Positions 1 to 5,502 are shown, numbered from the stretch's first letter. The stretch: DNA of 5,863 nucleotides from an uncultured Lachnospiraceae bacterium (GCA_910577065.1 CAJTLD010000145.1:276-6138), one strand, 5' to 3'. The notes: generated from the sequence alone by a model not told the origin. Translations and numbers: made by a program.

Positions 1-13
1 CAAATCTGTACAA

Positions 14-34
14 CCTATATCCTATATCCTATAT
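14..34. repeat. Three tandem copies of the heptamer CCTATAT
   Basis: CCTATAT occurs three times head to tail, at 14-20, 21-27 and 28-34, followed by an AT-rich run that reaches the ribosome binding site of the small Xre-type gene. The repeat lies where that gene's promoter or operator should be. It could be an operator for the repressor itself or a slippage-prone tract changing promoter spacing; both are inference. No clean -35/-10 pair can be fixed because the window begins just upstream. Confidence 0.75.
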
Positions 35-57
35 TTTATAAATATGGAGTGATTGAA

Positions 58-255
58 ATGATAATAACACTAAATCAAATTTTAGAAGATAAGGGAATTT
101 CACAAAATCAGCTTGCAAAAGATACTGGAATTTCTGTTGAAACAATCAGGAATTTTAAGAACAATAAGACTACCCGGATCAGTTTTAACATTCTTGAAAA
201 GATATGTAACTATTTGGATTGTGAGGTTGAAGATATTATGTGTTTGGAGAAGTAA
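58..255 (+). CDS. Small Xre/Cro-family helix-turn-helix regulator
   Basis: A 65-residue DNA-binding protein that is almost entirely one Cro/C1-type helix-turn-helix domain (HTH_26-like). Visible elements are the N-terminal helix with NQILEDKGIS, the turn and recognition helix around residues 15-38 (SQNQLAKDTGISVETIRNF), and a closing helix ISFNILEKICNYLDCEVEDI (41-60), the usual 'low copy-number, DxxDI' ending of this family. The ATG at 58 is chosen over the in-frame GTG at 49 because the GGAG at 46-49 would overlap the GTG but sits 8 nt before the ATG. Such single-domain proteins are common in mobile elements and as stand-alone repressors of themselves or a neighbour. No partner toxin or target gene is visible downstream on the same strand; the next gene faces it. 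Its target is unknown, and a regulated gene may lie left of the window. Confidence 0.85.
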   Translation: MIITLNQILEDKGISQNQLAKDTGISVETIRNFKNNKTTRISFNILEKICNYLDCEVEDIMCLEK

Positions 256-274
256 GGATGATTGTATTCCTTTC

Positions 275-291
275 TGCCATTTACAATGGCA
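275..291. repeat. 7-bp perfect hairpin after the Xre gene
   Basis: TGCCATT at 275-281 pairs perfectly with AATGGCA at 285-291 across a 3-nt loop, beginning 19 nt after the Xre stop codon. Position suggests a role in ending transcription between two convergent genes. Neither strand has a following T-run, so it is not a canonical intrinsic terminator. Confidence 0.5.
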
Positions 292-314
292 TATATGGTA
301 ACAATCTTACACAT

Positions 315-372
315 CCGCGCAATGTGCCTGGTCAATAACCTTTCCATCTTCTCTAATTTTCCCATTGCGCGG
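315..372. repeat. GC-rich 10-bp inverted repeat with 38-bp spacer
   Basis: CCGCGCAATG at 315-324 is matched by its exact reverse complement CATTGCGCGG at 363-372. The arms are GC-rich in an otherwise AT-rich gap between convergent genes, and the spacer contains a smaller dyad, GGT-CAATA-ACC (330-340). It could be an RNA stem, a protein-binding pair or a recombination remnant. Nothing in the window assigns it, and a match of this length could be chance. Confidence 0.5.
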
Positions 373-421
373 GTAAGGCTGCCGTCTATGCTCCCCTCGG
401 AAATTGGCTTTGCTGCTTTTC

Positions 422-835
422 CTAAATTATTCCACCTCCGTCCGGCAGAATTATTTCACCGTCATCACTACTTACATTAAAAAATCCAACTCCATGTTTT
501 TGTGCTAATGTCCGCATAAATTCGTATGCTTCATCTGCTACCGACCAAGAAAATGCCGCATATATTACCTCCCGCCCTATGCTGTAATCTGTCAAATGCC
601 TTTCTAAATTTTCATCCGCATCAAGTAAATCTGCATCTGGGGAATAGTCACCGTTCATTGGTGGAAATGTATTTTTCATTTCCATAAACCAATTTTGCAA
701 TGCCAAAGAAGATACGCCAATAGATTGATAATCGTGCTCTTCATTCCATTCAGTTTGTTTTTCAAACCACAACATAAATTCCTTTTTTGTGCTGGGAGCC
801 TTTGTTTTCTCAAAAACCATTAAATCATAACTCAT
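422..835 (-). CDS. Hypothetical soluble protein, 137 residues
   Basis: A small cytoplasmic acidic protein of a family I cannot name with certainty. It opens with MSYDLMVFEK and has an aromatic, charge-rich body (FMLWFEKQTEWNEEHDY at 20-36, LQNWFMEMKNTFPPMNGDY at 46-64), a block YSIGREVIYAAFSWSVADEAY (84-104) and an end GVGFFNVSSDDGEI (115-128). There is no signal peptide, membrane segment or metal motif. The start at 835 is preferred to the in-frame ATG at 853 because AAAGGA lies 9 nt before it, inside what would otherwise be codons 2-3. From memory, proteins with this MSYDL opening and an 'IYAAFSWS' block turn up singly or in clusters beside polymorphic toxin or mobile loci, so an immunity-like role is possible; that is inference. 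It lies 62 nt downstream of yaaA on the same strand and could be co-transcribed with it. Confidence 0.75.
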   Translation of the reverse strand: MSYDLMVFEKTKAPSTKKEFMLWFEKQTEWNEEHDYQSIGVSSLALQNWFMEMKNTFPPMNGDYSPDADLLDADENLERHLTDYSIGREVIYAAFSWSVADEAYEFMRTLAQKHGVGFFNVSSDDGEIILPDGGGII

Positions 836-897
836 ACCTATTGTTCCTTTCATAATTATTTAACTTTTTCTGTTCCATCTTACAATGAGGAGAACGA

Positions 898-1647
898 TCA
901 TCTGGCAGCCCTTTCAAACACATATTTCTTCTCACAAGACAAATCCGCCCTGTACTTATAATCCAATCGATCAAAAGACTTCAAATCCTCCATATTCTCG
1001 ATCTGATTTTCTGCCATAAACCGCACCATCTCACCCCTTGCCATCTTTGCATAAGTGCCTTTTGTAACAAACTTACCTTGCGCCATTTCACCAAACACAC
1101 AAGTAAGGCAGACGTCGCCAGGCGACAGATATTTCTCAATGCATTTGGCATACTCTTTTGACGCCAGATTAATTATGATCCCGGATTCGTCGCGTATCTC
1201 CTGATAAAGCCTGTCTCCCCAAAAACCATACAAATCCTTGCTGCCCAAAATCCCTGCCTTCACCTGCATTTCCAACCGATACGGCTTCACTCCGTCCAGG
1301 GGTTTTAAAACGCCATAAAACGCAGACAGGATTCGTAAACGTTCCTGAATATAGGCAAGGTGTTTTTCTTCAAATACAGACGGAGCCATATATTGAAACG
1401 CAATGCCCTCATAGGAAAGGATTGCGGGCGTCAGGTTTTTGTTCAGATCCATGTGTTTTAATCTGTTAAAATTCTGTTCCGCTATTTTATCATTGCAGTT
1501 CCATAACGCCTTTAATTCTTCATACGATTTTGATCTAAGCCACCCAAGAATCTCTTCCGCCTGCCTGATCAATACCGGCAATCCGGCAGTTTCAAAAGAT
1601 TCCGTGTCCTCGTTCATCTTTTTCGCCGGAGATAAGATAATCTTCAT
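898..1647 (-). CDS. yaaA: Peroxide stress protein YaaA (DUF328/UPF0246)
   Basis: A cytoplasmic protein of the YaaA family. In Escherichia coli, YaaA limits free intracellular iron during hydrogen peroxide stress and so reduces Fenton damage; it also binds DNA. The 249-residue length is close to the enterobacterial form (about 258). Family signatures run the whole length: MKIILSPAKKM (1-11), the segment around WNCNDKIAEQNF (49-60), PAILSYEGIAFQYM (74-87), AFYGVLKPLDGVKPYRLEMQ (109-128), FWGDRLYQEI (142-151), INLASKEYAKCI (159-170), the MARGEMVRFMAEN block (202-214) and the KYRADLSCEKKYVF tail (231-244). The start is the ATG at 1647, with a modest GGTGGGTGA upstream; a slightly earlier ATG in the same frame is stopped after five codons. 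The gene sits 73 nt downstream of the DUF1294 gene. No OxyR/PerR-type operator was identified. The gene is complete. Confidence 0.95.
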   Translation of the reverse strand: MKIILSPAKKMNEDTESFETAGLPVLIRQAEEILGWLRSKSYEELKALWNCNDKIAEQNFNRLKHMDLNKNLTPAILSYEGIAFQYMAPSVFEEKHLAYIQERLRILSAFYGVLKPLDGVKPYRLEMQVKAGILGSKDLYGFWGDRLYQEIRDESGIIINLASKEYAKCIEKYLSPGDVCLTCVFGEMAQGKFVTKGTYAKMARGEMVRFMAENQIENMEDLKSFDRLDYKYRADLSCEKKYVFERAAR

Positions 1648-1720
1648 TACAATTCACCCACCATTTTTTCCGGAGCAGGCGCAGATTTTCCGTTGTTATT
1701 CCAATGCGCCCGTATTACTT

Positions 1721-2008
1721 TCATCCAAAAAAACGGAAAAACACATATCCTGCAAGCGCCATATGAAACATACCGATCACTGGCATTCCAATCACAAAAT
1801 ACCAGTGCTTTGTCTTATGCCGGAACAAATACATCCCACCCCATGTTCCAATGCTGCCTCCCAAAAGGCTAACAAGAAACAAAGTCGCTTCCGGTATCCT
1901 CCACACATGCCGTTTCGCCCTGCTTTTATCTATTCCCATAACAGCCAGGCCCGCTATATTCATAATGAAACTGTAAAAAACTATTATACTAAGAAAATTC
2001 AAATGCAA
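1721..2008 (-). CDS. DUF1294 family small membrane protein, TTG start
   Basis: A 95-residue integral membrane protein of the DUF1294 family, whose function is unknown. Three hydrophobic segments are visible at about residues 4-25, 41-60 and 70-92. The family motifs are present: GIDKSRAKRHVWRIPE (25-40), LLGGSIGTWGGM (48-59) and FRHKTKHWYF (62-71). The basic loops would face the cytoplasm. The start is TTG at 2006-2008, supported by GGAAAGGAG at 2014-2022 with AGGAG ending 5 nt before it; the first downstream ATG (residue 16) would remove the first membrane segment. An uncertain upstream frame overlaps this start by 20 nt, which would suit translational coupling. yaaA follows 73 nt downstream, so the two may share a transcript. 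Confidence 0.9.
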   Translation of the reverse strand: MHLNFLSIIVFYSFIMNIAGLAVMGIDKSRAKRHVWRIPEATLFLVSLLGGSIGTWGGMYLFRHKTKHWYFVIGMPVIGMFHMALAGYVFFRFFG

Positions 2009-2258
2009 CGCCTCTCCTTTCCAAAATTATGTGAAACGCAGCCTGCTGCAAACCCTTTCGTACTCCCTTGCTGCATTTGTACTTCATATATATCAGCACA
2101 CACTGCGTTAAGTTTGCAGGAGCAGCGTCGGTTGTTGCGATAGATTCCAGCTTTTGTGTGAAAGATTCGCATATCAGCTGCAAAAACTTGTCGTTTTCTA
2201 ATATCACGCTTTTGTTTCTTTCGATAGGCAAAGCAGGGCAGATCACATCTCCAAACAA
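1989..2258 (-). CDS. Uncertain 89-codon frame upstream of the DUF1294 gene
   Basis: An open frame of 89 codons begins at a TTG (2256-2258) and ends in TAG at 1989-1991, inside the first codons of the DUF1294 gene. I do not recognise the product. It is mixed charged/hydrophobic, with no membrane segment and a cysteine-containing middle (NLTQCVLIYMKYKCSKGV, about residues 49-66). For it: the sigma-A-like promoter just upstream, codon choice like the neighbours, and a 20-nt overlap with the next gene. Against it: no clear ribosome binding site before the TTG or before an internal GTG at about codon 17, and a 102-codon open frame overlapping in another phase, so open frames are cheap here. It may be a genuine small gene, a fragment, or a non-coding leader of about 267 nt for the DUF1294 transcript. 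Confidence 0.3.
   Translation of the reverse strand: MFGDVICPALPIERNKSVILENDKFLQLICESFTQKLESIATTDAAPANLTQCVLIYMKYKCSKGVRKGLQQAAFHIILERRGVAFEFS
2014..2022 (-). promoter_or_regulatory. Ribosome binding site fixing the TTG start of the DUF1294 gene
   Basis: On the minus strand GGAAAGGAG is followed after 5 nt by TTG. This near-consensus site decides in favour of a TTG start for the DUF1294 protein, since no in-frame ATG is suitably placed. It lies inside the end of the uncertain upstream frame. Confidence 0.7.
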
Positions 2259-2281
2259 GACATATGTCCGCTTTTTTACCT

Positions 2282-2309
2282 ATTATAGCGTATATTGCAA
2301 AAAACACAA
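2282..2309 (-). promoter_or_regulatory. Sigma-A-like promoter for the DUF1294/yaaA cluster
   Basis: Read on the minus strand, TTGTGT (2304-2309) and TATAAT (2282-2287) are separated by 16 nt. The -10 box is a perfect match to consensus. Transcription would begin near 2275 and run leftward through the uncertain 89-codon frame to the DUF1294 gene, possibly on to yaaA and the hypothetical gene, since no clear terminator separates them. Confidence 0.55.
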
Positions 2310-2404
2310 GAGTAACGTATAGAGGTTAATTCGAATAACACAGTATTTAGAAAAAGCATTCAAAAGCGATTACGCATATGGGATTTCCAGCGGGGAACCC
2401 ATGA

Positions 2405-2530
2405 ACGGCTGGTCAGCAGCGTATTCATAAGGATTATTTACCAAACTGTTTCGTTCCTGTTCCACCCATTGAAGAACAACAACGAATCGTAAAAAAACTG
2501 GAGCAACTGCTTCCTCTTTGTGAAACATGA
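2405..2530 (+). pseudogene. Remnant of a type I restriction specificity subunit (HsdS)
   Basis: In one plus-strand frame, 41 codons read as the conserved end of an HsdS target-recognition domain: GQQRIHKDYLPN leading into PVPPIEEQQRIVKKLEQLL, then a TGA at 2528-2530. The 'P-P-x-x-E-Q-x-R-I-V-x-K-L/I-x-x-L' signature is the standard junction between a target-recognition domain and the long conserved helix of HsdS, which directs sequence recognition in type I restriction-modification. Everything else is missing: a stop lies at 2402-2404 just upstream, there is no start or ribosome binding site, and the helix ends after about four turns. No hsdM or hsdR is present in the window. It is a short, non-functional scar, too small for ordinary gene callers. 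The flanking 2323-2404 and 2531-2604 contain short open frames that may be further debris but are not recognisable. Confidence 0.65.
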
Positions 2531-2606
2531 TAGGGTATGATTGTCTGACAAGAGCAAAGAAAGATAGACGATATGTTCATGACTATATCGAACGGGAAGT
2601 CTAAAA

Positions 2607-2644
2607 GGGTTATGGCGCCTTATGTAAAAAACACGCCATAACCC
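2607..2644 (-). terminator. Rho-independent terminator of rho
   Basis: GGGTTATGGCG (2607-2617) pairs perfectly over 11 bp with CGCCATAACCC (2634-2644), with a 16-nt AT-rich loop. Read on the minus strand the stem is followed at once by TTTTAGACTT, and it begins 28 nt after the rho stop codon, so it fits as the terminator of the leftward rho transcript. On the plus strand the stem is followed by C-rich sequence, so it is probably one-directional. Confidence 0.8.
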
Positions 2645-2672
2645 CACCCTGTTTTTATATTCTGCTTCTATT

Positions 2673-4028
2673 TTAAAACCTGGTTTTTTTAACCATCTGG
2701 ATATATTCCCGGTTATTCCGCGTCCTCGCAAACATATTTAGGACGGATTCCACCGCATCGTTTGATTTGGATCCGTTGAACGCCTTGCGCATCATATCCA
2801 CCGCTTCCTGTTCTTCCTGCTCAAGCAGCAGATCTTCGCGCCGCGTGCCTGATTTTACGATATCGAGAGCCGGGAATACGCGCTTTTCGGAAAGCTTGCG
2901 ATCTAACACCAGCTCCATATTTCCGGTACCTTTAAACTCCTCAAAAATTACGTCGTCCATTTTGCTTCCGGTATCCACGAGGGCCGTTGCCAGTATGGTA
3001 AGGCTGCCTCCCTCGCGCATGTTGCGCGCCGCGCCGAAAAAGCGTTTCGGCATATGCAGAGCCGCCGGATCCAGGCCGCCGGATAAAGTCCTTCCGCTGG
3101 GGGGTACCGTAAGGTTATACGCCCGGGCCAAACGGGTGATACTGTCTAACAAAATGGTTACGTCCTTGTGGTGTTCCACCAGGCGTTTGGCGCGTTCAAT
3201 GACCATTTCCGAAACACGCTTGTGATGCTCCGGCAGTTCGTCAAACGTAGAGTAAATGACTTCCACATGACGCCCCTCGATAGCCTCTTTGATGTCGGTA
3301 ACTTCCTCCGGACGTTCGTCTATCAGCAGTATAATCAGGTGCATATCCGGATTTCCCTTGGTGACCGCCTTTGCGATCTGCTTTAACAGCGTAGTTTTTC
3401 CTGCTTTGGGCGGGGAAACAATCATTCCTCTCTGCCCTTTGCCGATTGGCGAAACCAGATCTACAATCCGCATGGCAATGGACGCCCCGGGCTGTTCGAG
3501 GCGGATTCTTTCATTTGGGAAAACAGGCGTTAAATCTTCAAAATTTTTCCTGCGCTGGGCCACGCTTGGATGAAACCCGTTAATCGTATTTACATACAGC
3601 AGGGCGCTGAACTTTTCCTGTTGTGTTTTAATCCTCGTATTTCCGCTGATCATATCCCCTGTTTTTAAGTTAAACTTGCGGATTTGGGAAGGAGATACAT
3701 AAACGTCCTTTTCCCCGGGCAGGTAGTTTTCGCAGCGGATAAACCCATAACCGTCCGGCATGACTTCCAAAATCCCGTTGGCCGTAATTCCGCTGTCTAA
3801 CTCGTCTTTATCCACAGGAACCGACGTTTCCTGGATTTTGGGCTTTTGTTCCGTTTCCTGCGGCTTTGCCGGCGTTTCCTCGGATTTGGGTTTTGTTTCT
3901 TTTTCGTCTTCCTCAAGCATCAATTCTACCAGCTGGCTTTTTTTCAGACCGGACAAATGCCGCAAACCTCTCGCTTTTGCCAGATCCCTTAAAACGGTAA
4001 CGGAAAGACTTTCATATTTTTCTCTCAT
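2673..4028 (-). CDS. rho: Transcription termination factor Rho
   Basis: A hexameric RNA-dependent ATPase/translocase that loads on nascent RNA and ends transcription. Domains in order: an N-terminal Rho_N helical bundle (about 4-38, with LRDLAKARGLRHLSGLKKSQLVELM); an acidic, Lys/Glu/Pro-rich linker (about 39-78); the cold-shock-like RNA-binding domain with PDGYGFIR (91-98) and DVYVSPSQIRKFNLKTGD (108-125); and the RecA-like motor. In the motor are Walker A PPKAGKTT (206-213, Lys211), the catalytic-glutamate motif LLIDERPEEVT (234-244, Glu238), Walker B TILLD (291-295), the Q-loop region SGGLDPAALHMPKRFFGAARN (316-336) and the R-loop FKGTGN (365-370), followed by the conserved EKRVFPALDI and SGTRREDLL. 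All key motor residues are present. At 451 residues it is longer than the E. coli protein (419), mostly because of the linker. The ATG at 4028 has AGGAG 9 nt upstream. It is transcribed alone, divergently from the malic enzyme gene. Confidence 0.98.
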   Translation of the reverse strand: MREKYESLSVTVLRDLAKARGLRHLSGLKKSQLVELMLEEDEKETKPKSEETPAKPQETEQKPKIQETSVPVDKDELDSGITANGILEVMPDGYGFIRCENYLPGEKDVYVSPSQIRKFNLKTGDMISGNTRIKTQQEKFSALLYVNTINGFHPSVAQRRKNFEDLTPVFPNERIRLEQPGASIAMRIVDLVSPIGKGQRGMIVSPPKAGKTTLLKQIAKAVTKGNPDMHLIILLIDERPEEVTDIKEAIEGRHVEVIYSTFDELPEHHKRVSEMVIERAKRLVEHHKDVTILLDSITRLARAYNLTVPPSGRTLSGGLDPAALHMPKRFFGAARNMREGGSLTILATALVDTGSKMDDVIFEEFKGTGNMELVLDRKLSEKRVFPALDIVKSGTRREDLLLEQEEQEAVDMMRKAFNGSKSNDAVESVLNMFARTRNNREYIQMVKKTRF

Positions 4029-4158
4029 TTCTGCTATCTCCTGTTTCTGTCTGTTTTTTATTTTATTTCTATATTTCTATGAGATTCCTGTCTGATATGA
4101 CAATGACCGGCTGATAGGATACTCCGGCTGTCTGGATGTGTATGCCATACGGAATAAA
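4029..4158 (-). promoter_or_regulatory. rho 5' leader, about 130 nt
   Basis: The stretch between the rho promoter and its ATG holds no credible gene. It contains two direct copies of CCGGCTG (plus-strand reading, 4107-4113 and 4124-4130, 17 bp apart), a small dyad GTATG-C-CATAC (4140-4150), and an A/T-rich segment just before the ribosome binding site. Rho is commonly autoregulated through its own leader in other bacteria; that this leader does so is inference. Confidence 0.35.
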
Positions 4159-4164
4159 CCAATT

Positions 4165-4212
4165 AGTATACCAGCGAATATTTATTATACAATACCTTTC
4201 CCAAAATAGGAA
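4165..4212 (-). promoter_or_regulatory. rho promoter region (two overlapping candidates)
   Basis: Two sigma-A-like promoters can be read leftward. One is TTGTAT (4187-4192), 16 nt, TATACT (4165-4170), with TGG directly before the -10, making it an extended -10 site. The other is TTCCTA (4207-4212), 17 nt, TATAAT (4184-4189), with a perfect -10 but a weak -35. The first gives a leader of about 130 nt, the second about 150 nt. They overlap, so both may not be used. Confidence 0.55.
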
Positions 4213-4222
4213 GTCTTTTTTC

Positions 4223-4251
4223 TTGATTTGTCCTTTTTTTAATGCTATTAT
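4223..4251 (+). promoter_or_regulatory. Promoter of the malic enzyme operon
   Basis: TTGATT (4223-4228), a 17-nt T-rich spacer, and TATTAT (4246-4251) preceded by TGC, which gives an extended -10. Transcription would start near 4258, leaving a leader of about 90 nt before the ATG at 4348. It stands back to back with the rho promoter, the two -35 regions lying about 10-30 bp apart, so a regulator bound here could affect both. Confidence 0.65.
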
Positions 4252-4283
4252 TAAAAGAAGTTTCGGGATTTTGGATGCGCCGG

Positions 4284-4296
4284 CAGGATAATCCTG
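4284..4296. repeat. Perfect dyad in the malic enzyme leader
   Basis: CAGGAT-A-ATCCTG is a 13-bp palindrome about 27-39 nt after the predicted transcription start. As RNA it can form a 5-bp stem with a TAA loop, extended by GCC/GGC past a two-base bulge. As DNA it is the right size for a dimeric repressor. No T-run follows, so it is not a terminator. Its role is unknown. Confidence 0.45.
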
Positions 4297-4347
4297 GGCA
4301 GCCTGAAATTTGCAGAAACAGATTAAAGATAAAGGAGTGTCTGTACA

Positions 4348-5502
4348 ATGGATTATGGAAAAAGGGCGTTAGATGCCCATAAAGAATGGAACGGCAAATT
4401 AGAAACCGTTTCCAAATCTCCGGTCAAAGACCGGGACGCGCTTTCAATCGCTTATACGCCGGGTGTAGCGGAACCCTGCAAAGTCATTGCCAAATCAAAA
4501 GAAGAGGCCTATACGTATACAATGAAAGCCAATACCGTCGCCGTTATTTCCGACGGGAGCGCAGTACTTGGCCTTGGCAATATCGGCCCGCTGGCCGCAT
4601 TGCCCGTTATGGAAGGCAAATGCGTTTTGTTTAAAGAATTTGGCAATGTCAACGCCGTGCCCATCTGTTTAGACACCCAGGATACCGAAGAAATCATTCA
4701 AACGATAAAAAATATCGCGCCTGCCTTTGGCGGCATAAATTTAGAGGACATTTCTGCGCCGAGATGTTTTGAAATCGAGGAACGCTTAAAAGAAACGCTC
4801 TCCATCCCGGTTTTTCATGACGATCAACACGGCACCGCTATCGTAGTGCTTGCAGGCATTATAAACGCTTTAAAAGTTACAAACAAGGCAAAAGAAGACT
4901 GTAAAGTCGTTATAAACGGCGCAGGTTCCGCCGGGATCGCCATTACAAAGCTGCTGCTAGCCTACGGCTTTTCGCACGTTACAATGTGCGACAAAAAAGG
5001 CATCATCGGCGAAGATTACCCGGATTTAAACTGGATGCAGCAGTCCATGACCAAATGCACAAACTTAGAAAATGCGCACGGCACGCTTTCTGACGCCTTA
5101 GCAGGCGCCGATATATTTGTAGGCGTTTCCGCCCCCGGGATTGTAACAAAAGAAATGGTTGCTTCCATGAACCGGGACGCCATTTTGTTTGCCATGGCAA
5201 ACCCGGTACCCGAAATTATGCCGGATGACGCAAAAGAAGCAGGCGCAAAAGTAGTCGGCACCGGACGAAGCGACTTTCCAAACCAGATCAATAACGTCGT
5301 TGCCTTTCCCGGCATTTTTAAGGGCGCTTTAGAAGGCCGCGCATGCCAGATTACGGAAGAGATGAAATTAGCCGCTGCAAAGGCCATTGCGGGGCTTGTA
5401 AGCGATGATATGTTAAGCGAAGATTTTATTATGCCGGAAGCTTTTGACCCGCGTGTGGCAGAGGCTGTCAGCAATGCCGTAAAAGCCCATATCCGCGGTT
5501 AA
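4348..5502 (+). CDS. Malic enzyme, probably NAD-dependent (oxaloacetate-decarboxylating malate dehydrogenase)
   Basis: Catalyses oxidative decarboxylation of malate to pyruvate and CO2 with reduction of NAD(P), in the cytoplasm, linking C4 acids to pyruvate. The 384-residue length is that of the short bacterial form without the phosphotransacetylase-like C-terminal domain. Visible are YTPGVAEPC (36-44, Tyr36 as catalytic acid), SDGSAVLGLGNIGPLAALPV (68-87), MEGKC with the catalytic Lys91, the metal-binding INLEDISAPRCFEIE (130-144, Glu133/Asp134), VFHDDQHGTAIV (155-166), the nucleotide-binding GAGSAG (191-196), FAMANPVPEI (281-290) and GTGRSDFPNQINNVVAFPG (304-322). Asp215 (MCDKKG), at the end of the second strand of the nucleotide fold, favours NAD over NADP; this is inference. 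AAAGGAG at 4331-4337 sits 10 nt before the ATG. A DUF4364 gene follows after 28 nt, without a terminator. Gene names vary (maeA, maeB, mleA, sfcA), so none is assigned. Confidence 0.96.
   Translation: MDYGKRALDAHKEWNGKLETVSKSPVKDRDALSIAYTPGVAEPCKVIAKSKEEAYTYTMKANTVAVISDGSAVLGLGNIGPLAALPVMEGKCVLFKEFGNVNAVPICLDTQDTEEIIQTIKNIAPAFGGINLEDISAPRCFEIEERLKETLSIPVFHDDQHGTAIVVLAGIINALKVTNKAKEDCKVVINGAGSAGIAITKLLLAYGFSHVTMCDKKGIIGEDYPDLNWMQQSMTKCTNLENAHGTLSDALAGADIFVGVSAPGIVTKEMVASMNRDAILFAMANPVPEIMPDDAKEAGAKVVGTGRSDFPNQINNVVAFPGIFKGALEGRACQITEEMKLAAAKAIAGLVSDDMLSEDFIMPEAFDPRVAEAVSNAVKAHIRG

Larger units (their letters stand above)
210..455 (-). pseudogene. Possible decayed reading frame antisense to the Xre 3' end
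   Basis: On the minus strand a frame stays open for 81 codons (455 down to a TAG at 210-212), with a first ATG at 365 that would give 51 residues. The stretch RAMGKLEKMERLLTRHIARM resembles a real amphipathic helical protein, and its codons do not look random. Against it: no ribosome binding site precedes the ATG, the frame runs through the tail of the hypothetical gene on one side and antisense into the Xre gene on the other, and I recognise no family. Treat it as a possible gene remnant only. Confidence 0.2.

Noticed and set aside
836..853. An earlier ATG at 853 for the hypothetical protein
   Set aside because: The AAAGGA that best serves as ribosome binding site falls within the first codons of that longer version, and correctly spaces the ATG at 835.
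846..880. A TTGTAA/TAAATA pair as a promoter for the hypothetical gene
   Set aside because: The spacing is 17 nt, but the -10 matches consensus at only about three positions; not reported as a feature.
1678..1710. GGCGCA/TGCGCC inverted repeat between the DUF1294 gene and yaaA as a terminator
   Set aside because: Only 6 bp of stem with a 21-nt loop and no T-run afterwards on the minus strand; too weak to call.
1439..2143. A 234-codon plus-strand open frame across yaaA and the DUF1294 gene
   Set aside because: It is antisense to two well-recognised genes, has low-complexity unlikely protein content, and no ribosome binding site.
1999..2307. A 102-codon minus-strand frame overlapping the 89-codon frame
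   Set aside because: Its start (TTG) lies over the predicted promoter -35/-10 region, it is rich in Arg/Lys/Cys runs typical of wrong-frame translation, and it runs through the DUF1294 ribosome binding site.
2438..2731. A 97-codon minus-strand frame downstream of rho
   Set aside because: It overlaps the end of rho, the rho terminator and the antisense of the HsdS remnant; its content is not protein-like.
3760..4095. A 111-codon plus-strand frame over the start of rho
   Set aside because: Serine/phenylalanine-rich shadow of the Lys/Glu-rich rho linker on the opposite strand.
5016..5474. A 152-codon minus-strand frame inside the malic enzyme gene
   Set aside because: Shadow frame antisense to conserved malic enzyme motifs, with no ribosome binding site.
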